64,000 bases of DNA from Zygnema cylindricum. Taxonomy: Eukaryota; Streptophyta; Zygnematophyceae; Zygnematales; Zygnemataceae. This document shows positions 56,917 to 64,000 of this stretch, piece by piece; position 1 is the first letter of the stretch; every line of letters starts with the position of its first letter. The translations under genes were made by a program, and so were the position numbers. The stretch covers positions 188,884 to 252,883 of the forward strand of contig JBBHKE010003380.1 in NCBI GenBank assembly GCA_037447655.1, given 5' to 3'. The notes below the pieces were generated by a model that worked only from the letters and a program-made list of their open reading frames with translations, ran no database searches and was not told the origin of the DNA.

Positions 56917-58707
56917 GGGTATGTCCCCATGTACTTGCAACTTAGCGAACTTACTTTGTATTTTAGCGCAGAATCTCCGGACCCGGTTTTCAGGTGTTCC
57001 TATGTGTTACAACGAAATTGTTCCGTGTGATGATTTTATACGTCGCCAATGCCCGTGACGGATTTCAGCGTCTACAATCTGTGATGAAACACTTTATTTT
57101 TTTGTAACCGCTTGTGACGTTGCATGTTTTACTGTGACGGTGTAGACGTACAACCTTCCAGCTTGTGCCGTTTCGCGGTTGAGGAAGATGCGCTTTGCCT
57201 TTGCATCTCTTGTCCGGTCGACGTGAAATGGCATCGGAATTTTCAGACCCTGCAAAAAATAATCTGAACCGGACGGAAACGCAGGAAACAAAACAAATTG
57301 TGTACTTTTCCTCGTCGCTTGAAATCGTTTGAAATATTTGAAAAATTTCAACATGTGCAAATATGTGAACTTACTTGTTTAGCGGGGATACTTTGTTTTA
57401 GAACACATCGCCGATGTGTTATAAAGAAAAGTTTGAAGATGACGTTTTTTGACGTGGCCGTGGGTTGAAAAACACAAGACAACAACATGTAGTACATTTT
57501 AAGTTCGACAATGACGCAAAATATACTTATAATATTTCGATCTCTTGTACAACTATTAATCACGCGGTACGGCGCTAAGTTTTACAGTAAAACGACAGAA
57601 ATAAACCCTTAGGGTGCGTCTCCATGTTCCAAAGTAAGGGTTTTTTCCTGTCGTTTTCCTGTAAAACTCAGAGCAGTACCGCGGAAGTTTCAACCGTACA
57701 AAAAAATAGAAAAAATGAGAAGTACATTTTGCGTCATCGTCAAATTTAGGATGTACTACATGTTGTCGTCCTGTGTTCTTCGACCCACGACCACGCCAAA
57801 AAACGTCATCTTCAAACTTTTCTTTAAAACACAGGGACGATGTGCTTTAAAACAAAGTATTTTCAAAAAACAAATAGGAACACGTATTCGCACGTGTAAA
57901 ATTTTTTACGAAAATTTCAAACGAATTCAAGCGACGGCGAAAGATACACCATTCGTTATGTTTTGTCTGTTTGCGTCCATCAAAGTACACAAATTGTTTT
58001 GTTTTGTCGCATTTCGTTCAGCACGGAATTTTCCATTCTAGGGGTCTAAAAATCACGATGCCATTTCACGAAAACGTGAGAAATCTTAGAGGGCGCCCCA
58101 GCAAGTCGCACACGCCGACTCTCTCACGCAGCCTCACATTCTCTCCTTTAAACTTCATCACTCCTTCAAACGTCACTATTTCTCATCCTTTCACGAGGCG
58201 GCTCTACTCTGACCGGAGGGAAGTTTGGAGAAAAAAGGTTGTGAGGTATTGATGCCAAAGTGGAGTTGGAGAGGGGGTTGCCTCCTTAGCATCTTACCTC
58301 ACTATACAGCCTGCAGATGAGGTAGAACAAGGATTCAAAGCGCGTGGAATTGGCCAGAGAGGCAAGCGTACAGGAAGGGTAGCGGAAATGACACTTCTTC
58401 AGCCATGGACATCTTCTTGGCAGAGTGTTGGAAAGCTGAACGTCTACAAATGTCACGCAATGTTATGCGACATTCAAAGCAATTTTTCACAATTTGGTGC
58501 GTCATCACAAATTGTACACTGTCGACAGCCGTCACGGGCATTGTCAACGTTTACAATTGTCACACCCTTTAAGTGACAACTTCGTTTGGTACACATAAGG
58601 ACACCTGAAATCCGGGTCCGCCGGATCTGTGCTAAAAAACAAAGTAATTTCGCTAAATTACAAGTACATGGAGACGCACCCTTACTTTGGCACATGGGGA
58701 CATACCC
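56917..58707. mobile_element. Harbinger-like MITE E1, host of a nested copy
   Basis: It starts GGGTATGTCCCCATGT and ends ACATGGGGACATACCC, with TAA on both sides (56914-56916 and 58708-58710). MITE E2 is inserted at a TTA only 23 bp from its right end. Without E2 the element is about 718 bp. Confidence 0.88.
57612..58681. mobile_element. Harbinger-like MITE E2, nested in E1
   Basis: It starts GGGTGCGTCTCCATG and ends CATGGAGACGCACCC, with TTA on both sides (57609-57611 and 58682-58684). The E1 sequence AAACCC-TTA-CTTTGG is restored when E2 is removed. A stretch at about 58055-58390 is not shared with the other copies and may be captured or inserted DNA. Confidence 0.88.
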
Positions 58708-58780
58708 TAAGTTACGGTTATATCGGCACACACCCTTAGTGTTGTGTATGCTCTTTAGTGTTGATGATTTGCTGGTCTTA

Positions 58781-59725
58781 GGGCGTGTCCCCATGTGTTC
58801 AAGTAAGGGTTTTTTTCCGTCGTTTACACAGAAAATGGGATTCCCTACTTGAAAAAATAACGTCGTACGAAAAATGGGCAAAGACTCAAATACAGTTTGC
58901 GTCATCTTGGAACTTGAAAGGTACGACGATTTGGCAGTATTATCATCGCGACCCATTTCCACGTCATCTTGACACTTGCACTGAAATCAAATCGCGACCT
59001 GCTTTTAATCAAAATACTACCCTATTGACGAATAGAACGCCTGGGTTGCATGCGTGAAAAGTTTTCAATTTTTTTTGCACGAAGGAAAGTACACGCTATT
59101 TTTTTCACTGCTCGTCACGAGCATGCACATAAGAAAATGACAAATATGTACGGAAAAAAAACTTGCAGGGGTCTCGGACCTCCACTTTCCTTCATGGGTC
59201 CTTTGCAAAAGTTTACGTCGTCCTCGTCTCTCTTCCTCTTTCTCACTTGATCGCTCTTATGTCTCTCTCCCCTAAATGAAATGCGGCAATGATTGTTCCA
59301 AATGAAAGATATATTTTTTATCTTTTTTTTGAATATCTTTGGTCGTAGTTTGACGGCATATCGAATGATAAAAGATAAATAAAAGAAATCGGAAGCCATG
59401 GCGGAAAGTTTACGTACTAATGACGTCACAGCGTGGCGTGACTTCGCAATGTCAAAACCCTAAACATTACGATGTCAGAAAAACCTCGACGTCTACAGCC
59501 GTCGCCGTTTTTGTAGACGTCACTTATTTTATGAAGTTTCGCAGTAGTCTACATTTCATTTCGTAGTCTGTCGCACATTTTGTAGACCTCTACGACTGTC
59601 ACAAATTTGAAGTAATGAAAGCGCAAGTAATGAATGACATAGGAACACTTTGAAAAGTACACCGTAAAATCAGCGCTAAAATCCAAAATAACGTTTCAAA
59701 ATATCGGTTACATGGGGACACGCCC
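58781..59725. mobile_element. Harbinger-like MITE E3
   Basis: 945 bp, GGGCGTGTCCCCATGT to ACATGGGGACACGCCC, with TTA on both sides (58778-58780 and 59726-59728). The interior has diverged more than that of the others but keeps AGTAAGGGTTTTTTT and GTACATTT-type blocks near the ends. Confidence 0.86.
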
Positions 59726-59728
59726 TTA

Positions 59729-61920
59729 GATCATTGAATCCAGCATAGCGTTAATAACACAGTTTTTGAACACACCGACCTTTACAAAACAACGATTCAC
59801 GATGCACCGTTGGCACACTTTGTTTAACTGTTCTATGTGCAAATCCCAGTTTAACAATGGCCGTCACAAACTACGCCGTGAACTGTGGGATATGTAGCGA
59901 GGAGGAGAAATTGACCGATTGGTTCCTTACAGGAGCAGAAATGGAAAGCAGTACGGTACCGTACGGTCAAGCTGAAAGTCCTCGACCATCCACCGATGTT
60001 ACAAAACCGTGCTGCAACTGTTGGAGTTTGTCTTATCTGGGACATAGATGTAAAAATCTGCTATCCGATTCCCATAGCAGCCGTACTTGATTTTGTACGA
60101 AAAAAAAATCTTGGTTTACAATGATGCGGCCTACTCTGGTCTTCCGTAATTCACGCTCCTATATTTTTGAAGGATACGCTAAGTTTCGCAAGTATTCTCT
60201 GATGGCAAAATACGCGATTTTATGGATCCTCCTTTTCTTAAGTAAGATATGGATTTCATCGCACTTGTGATTTCACCGCGCCACTTGATGATGACGAAGA
60301 ATCAAATCTAATGTGACAGAGTCTTCCGAGGACATGTGTCGTCCAGTTACGTCGGCACGTCACTGCACACATATCCAATTTTGTTCAAGACTTTAAACCA
60401 TCGAAAGGGCAATTCGTTTCCTTGTCGTATGCGAATAATGAAACGGAGAAAAAGACACGTTTTTTCACACTACAGCAAAAATATACAACTTTCGATTTCT
60501 TCAAAAACGATCGGGTGACGATACACGTGTCATTCACGACGTCAAAAATTAAAAGAAAAAAACAAGAAAATGAAGATATAACTTCTGAGTTCTGACATTT
60601 TCTTTAGACGCCTTATGTGCCATTGTTCATTGGCGAAAGCTTATTGGCCGGCTTACGTACTCTCAATCCGTGTACTATTTTCGTCCGTACAGTATTACGT
60701 CCCGTTTTATTGAAATCCGCTTACCAGGCCGCGTCAAGGACTGTACTTTAGGGTTAGGCTGTGCCAGCTCGACAGGACCGGCTGGCAGTTATGCAGCGAA
60801 TGGCGGTTTGCCACTGAGGAAAATATTGTTTCACAGGAATTGGTAAGCCACATGGCTACCAACCGATTGGCTGGTTCTGTAAAAAGTACAGTACTGTACT
60901 TATCTCATAACAGCCTGCCATGTGTTACGGAACTGGCAGTTGAGGAACCCAATGGAAAAATACGACAAAAAAATGACAAAAAAAATTCAACCAATGAGGT
61001 GACATTACCTGCACATCATTTTTGTATTTCAAGACTTTTCCTTGGAAGTTCCGTTTCCTTGTCGTATGAAAATAATGGTAACGAACAAAAAAAGTACAGT
61101 TTTACCATTCTTCCGCAATAAAAACATTTTTTTCTTTCACGTTTAGGACTTGTCGTCCACGTTATGAAATTCCAGATTTCAGCGAATGAGGGTCTGCCGT
61201 TGAGATTATTTCAGTTTCACAAAATCGCATCCGTACATAAATCTCTAATCTGATTGGCTGGTTCTGTGGAAGAGGATTTCTTAGTCATTGACAGCCTGCC
61301 ATGTACTGTGGGAGCTCGGAAGTCAACAGGGGTAGACGTGGCAGAATCAAAAATCGCCAACATAAAATCCAACACCATAATTCCGTACGCTATTTTCAAA
61401 ATATGGATTTTACCAGCAGCAACCAGACAGCAGAAACATGTACGGAAATTTATTTCCTTGTAGGGTTGAAGGCTTGAAGCCGCATAATCTGTACGGAAAG
61501 AACGTCCTATAACTGCCACGCTCCGCAGTCAAAGCGCCGTACCTTGCAGTCCATCTTTGGCGGATCTCGCTTTAAATGCGCTCCACGTCAGGAACCTCCA
61601 TAATTATTTAGAATCAGTACACGTTGAAGAAAAATAAATTAAGTTTTTGGTAATCGGTGCTTATTTCTAAATTATGCGATGGAATTTTCTTGTCATCAAG
61701 TTGGGAGAACCTTTCACGATCGACCACGTAGTGAATCTGACACACACGCGATTCGATTGCGTCGACTGCCAATGACCCAATCAGCTCTGCGATAGTTTTT
61801 TGTCGCAAGTGTTTCCTCGTGCAACTCTTCCTGGACGAGAACGATCTTCCCAAGGGAAACCGTTCGTACAGCTGTCTCTGTAAAGGGGCGTTATTGTACG
61901 GCTCCTCTCCTATCGCTTCC
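59729..61920. other. Non-coding spacer upstream of the 62-kb gene
   Basis: Short frames without motifs. AGCGTTAATAACAC ... AACGATTCACGATGCACC at 59747-59808 may be a small or decayed member of the TA-flanked MITE family. The proximal part may hold upstream control sequence of the next gene. Confidence 0.4.
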
Positions 61921-61921
61921 G

Positions 61922-61929
61922 TATATATT
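61922..61929 (+). promoter_or_regulatory. TATA box of the 62-kb gene
   Basis: TATATATT after TTCCG, 222 bp before the ATG. The presumed leader contains a CT-rich stretch (62027-62067), common in plant 5' UTRs. Confidence 0.55.
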
Positions 61930-62143
61930 CAGACGCCACATCATCTCTACGACAAAAAATCGAAGCCATAAGAGAACAACTTCTCATTCGCAGACGACAA
62001 ACATAAAAGGCATCTTTCTCTCTCGCAAATCTTTGTCTCTCTCTCCCCTTCCCCTCTCCAAGTCTCCAACCCTTAGCGAATTTTTTTAAAACACAGAAAC
62101 CCTAAAAAGTTTTCCTATTGGACCTTAGCACCCTACGGCTTGA

Positions 62144-62917
62144 ATGGCCGACATTTCTGTGGCGCCCGCAAGTGCCAATTTTTCGCACGGAATCCAAACC
62201 TTTTCCGTATTTCTCCCTTGCCCCTCATTGGGCAACATGGACCTCAACAGTGCGAACCCTAGAACGGATGCACTAAACGACAGCAAACTCGATCGCCTCC
62301 TCGGGAACGACGAAGCGAGCTGCTCCACAACCTTGAAAGCTGACGCGACCGTCGATTTTTCGTTGACGGACGTTTCGAGAAAACTCAAAGGCATTTCCGT
62401 ATCGGACGGTCGGAAGGGAGTCCTACGTGGCAATCTCAGATCCTCGAGCGCCAAAAAAGTGTCGTTTGCGGAGAATCTGACGCCCTTCACGGCGAATCTC
62501 AAACGGAGCGTCACGATTGGCGCAGTTTCGATCCAGACTCTGATCCCAGAAGATATCGGATCTCTCGGCGTCGCGCAAAACGACGAAAATCCGGACAGCC
62601 GCCGCCGCAGTAGTACGGACACAGAATCCGGCGCGGAAACTGCGGGCGTGGCTCCCGAGGCGTCGTTGGGCGGCAGAAATTTTGACGACGTGTGGGCGTC
62701 GCTGCAGTCGTGCGACGGCGGAAGTTCGCCGGAGGACGACGCGGAAGACGACGAAAAGACGGATGACGATGCGTACGGAAAGAGTACGAATTTGTCGCGT
62801 GCGGCGTCTGACATGCTTTGGCAGTTGCGGCGGTTCGAAGTTTTGGGGGCGTCGCACGGAACTCCCAAAGCGGCCGACGGGCAGGAAAACAAACTTTTGA
62901 AAAAAGTGTCCTTTTGA
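62144..62917 (+). CDS. Acidic, probably disordered protein with two KKVSF (PP1-docking-like) motifs
   Basis: Single open frame of 257 codons plus stop, starting MADISVAPASANF. The start is supported by the TATA box 222 bp upstream and the CT-rich leader; a second Met (MDLNS) lies 32 codons in. I do not recognise a named family. KKVSF occurs at about residues 106-110 (SSAKKVSFAENL) and again as the last five residues. KKVSF matches the RVxF consensus by which many regulators bind protein phosphatase 1. A basic RRRSS site (about 153-157) and a strongly acidic stretch (PEDDAEDDEKTDDDAYG, about 200-216) follow; no membrane segment or signal is seen. Codon use is much GC-richer than the flanks, as expected of a real gene. 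A PP1 regulator is inference. Confidence 0.75.
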   Translation: MADISVAPASANFSHGIQTFSVFLPCPSLGNMDLNSANPRTDALNDSKLDRLLGNDEASCSTTLKADATVDFSLTDVSRKLKGISVSDGRKGVLRGNLRSSSAKKVSFAENLTPFTANLKRSVTIGAVSIQTLIPEDIGSLGVAQNDENPDSRRRSSTDTESGAETAGVAPEASLGGRNFDDVWASLQSCDGGSSPEDDAEDDEKTDDDAYGKSTNLSRAASDMLWQLRRFEVLGASHGTPKAADGQENKLLKKVSF

Positions 62918-64000
62918 TCACGGGCAGCCGAAAAAAAATAACCGAAAGGGGGAGGGCGCTTTCGGTTGGTGGACTTGTTAAATGTTTTTTTTTTTTTATT
63001 TAATTTTTAACTTTTTAACTATTTTGAATTTTTAATTTTTTTCTGAGGTGACTTCACTTGATCTGGGAATTTTTTATTTTCCGTCTGTGTTTTTTTTGGG
63101 GTACTTGGGATGCAAGAATTGTAAAAATAAAAAGCCCAAATTCCAAAGAAAAATGTAGTTTCCAGATTTTTTTTATTTTTTTTTGAGGGAAAGGGGGTGG
63201 GGGGTGAGGAGGGAGAGAGAAGCTAGCGGGAAGGAAGGTTTTAGGTTTCAAAACCTTTTTTTTTTTTTTTACTTAGTAATGTTTTAATATTATTAAAAAA
63301 AAAATTTATTCAGCTTCAGGTTTAGAAAAGGACAAAAGCAGGACTAGACAGAAATGGGATTAGACAAAATTGGATAGGACAGAATTATAGTAGGACAAAA
63401 TTACAATAGGACAAAATTAGAGTAGACTTTTTACGACGATTATCGTTTTGTTGGAGAAAAGGAAATTGTCGGAAATGAAAAACTTTATTATTTTTTGTGT
63501 CATTTTGTGCCCATTTTTCCTTCCCTTTTTCATTTTTTTTTTTTTGGTTCTGTTTTTTGGTTTTAGCTGTTATCATTTTTGTTATTTTTTTAATCTGTTT
63601 TTTTGCGTTTCCTTCCTTGCTTCCCTCCTTCCCTTTCCCTTCTTCCCCCCAGTCCCTTCCTCCTCCTCCCCCCTCCCTCCCCCCCCCCCTTAGTATTAAT
63701 TCCTTTTTTTTTTTTAAATCCTTAAAAAAGTAAAACAATCCAAAAACCCTAAAAACCATAAAATGAAAAAAACAAGAACCCAGATACCCCATTTTCAAAA
63801 ACCCTTTTTATTTCTCTTAACTTTTCTCTCCCTTTCTCTATCTCTCCCCCGTCCTGTTTGTTTCTTTTACATATTTTTATTATTTTATTGCCATTCCTTT
63901 ATTTCCACTTTTTTTAGTTCTTATTTTTTTAACAGTTCTCGCCTTTTCTAAAATAACAAAAATAAAATTTTAAGCCCATTTTGTACCCACAACACAAGAA
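62918..64000. other. 3' flank with low-complexity tracts
   Basis: Poly(T), TTTTTATT and CT-rich tracts (62985-63045, 63160-63300, 63520-63700, 63830-63950). The 3' UTR of the 62-kb gene lies at the start. No further gene is recognised. Confidence 0.5.
63330..63426. repeat. Short tandem repeat, TAGGACAAAATTA type
   Basis: Imperfect 13-17-bp units such as TAGGACAAAATTACAA and TAGACAAAATTGGA, about six in a row. Confidence 0.7.

Noticed and set aside
62423-62921. Arg- and Ser-rich frames opposite or overlapping the 62-kb gene
   Set aside because: They are shadows of the GC-rich coding frame 62144-62917, which has the sensible start context and motifs.
63385-63798. Lys/Gly-rich minus-strand frame and Phe-rich plus-strand frames
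   Set aside because: Low-complexity T- and C-rich DNA; no gene signal.
1-64000. CRISPR arrays, rRNA genes, prokaryotic operons
   Set aside because: No spaced direct-repeat array of CRISPR type, no rRNA-like sequence, and the gene structure is eukaryotic. The tandem arrays seen have no unique spacers.

Overview
The window looks like nuclear DNA of a land plant or a close streptophyte relative. Two things support this: a split gene with GT-AG introns encodes a plant-type VPS39 of the HOPS complex, and most of the rest is plant-style Ty1/copia, chromovirus-like Ty3/gypsy and small DNA-transposon debris. No lineage can be fixed from sequence alone. AT-rich intergenic DNA, introns of about 0.1-0.9 kb and copia elements with an unusual primer site would fit a non-flowering plant, but this is inference.

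Layout. 1-5 kb: a 75-bp tandem array is split by a copia element with a deleted interior (Copia-1, 221-3668, TSD TATAC). Beyond it lies a pogo/Tigger-like transposase relic that has lost its DDE core. 5-7 kb: mostly featureless, with one possible decayed ORF. 7-9.3 kb: two copies of a TTA-flanked, Harbinger-like MITE family; the second holds a further insertion rich in CGATATATCG. 10.9-18.5 kb: a gag-only copia-type element (Copia-1b, TSD TCTGA) carries three later solo LTRs, two in gag and one inverted in its 3' LTR, with matching or near-matching target duplications. 18.7-20 kb: a large fold-back repeat containing a TA-flanked MITE. 20.2-26.5 kb: a full-length but decayed copia (Copia-2, TSD ATACA). 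28.6-31.5 kb: minus-strand gypsy remnants. 31.5-35.9 kb: a 3'-truncated minus-strand copia (Copia-3) inserted in another MITE copy, which also carries a solo LTR at its far end. 38-40.3 kb: another MITE and a long inverted repeat. 40.8-50.2 kb: VPS39 in 12 exons, 1132 aa. 50-62 kb: non-coding flank with satellites and three more MITEs, one nested in another. 62.1-62.9 kb: an intronless, GC-richer gene for an acidic, probably disordered 257-aa protein with two KKVSF motifs. 63-64 kb: low-complexity sequence.

The most interesting signal is in the copia elements. All three families have, directly after the 5' LTR, a primer-binding site that is the reverse complement of the anticodon arm of initiator tRNA-Met (GGTTATGGGCCCACC in the best copies) and not of its 3' end. 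This is the half-tRNA priming known from Drosophila copia and yeast Ty5. In addition, the gag start codon lies inside the LTR (U5), and gag is read straight through the primer site, which encodes Q-V-M-G. The LTRs of the main family also share an antisense tRNA-like module, an ABRE/G-box and a block of repeated GTAC boxes.

Only VPS39 and the 62-kb ORF look like working host genes; no functional link between them is visible.
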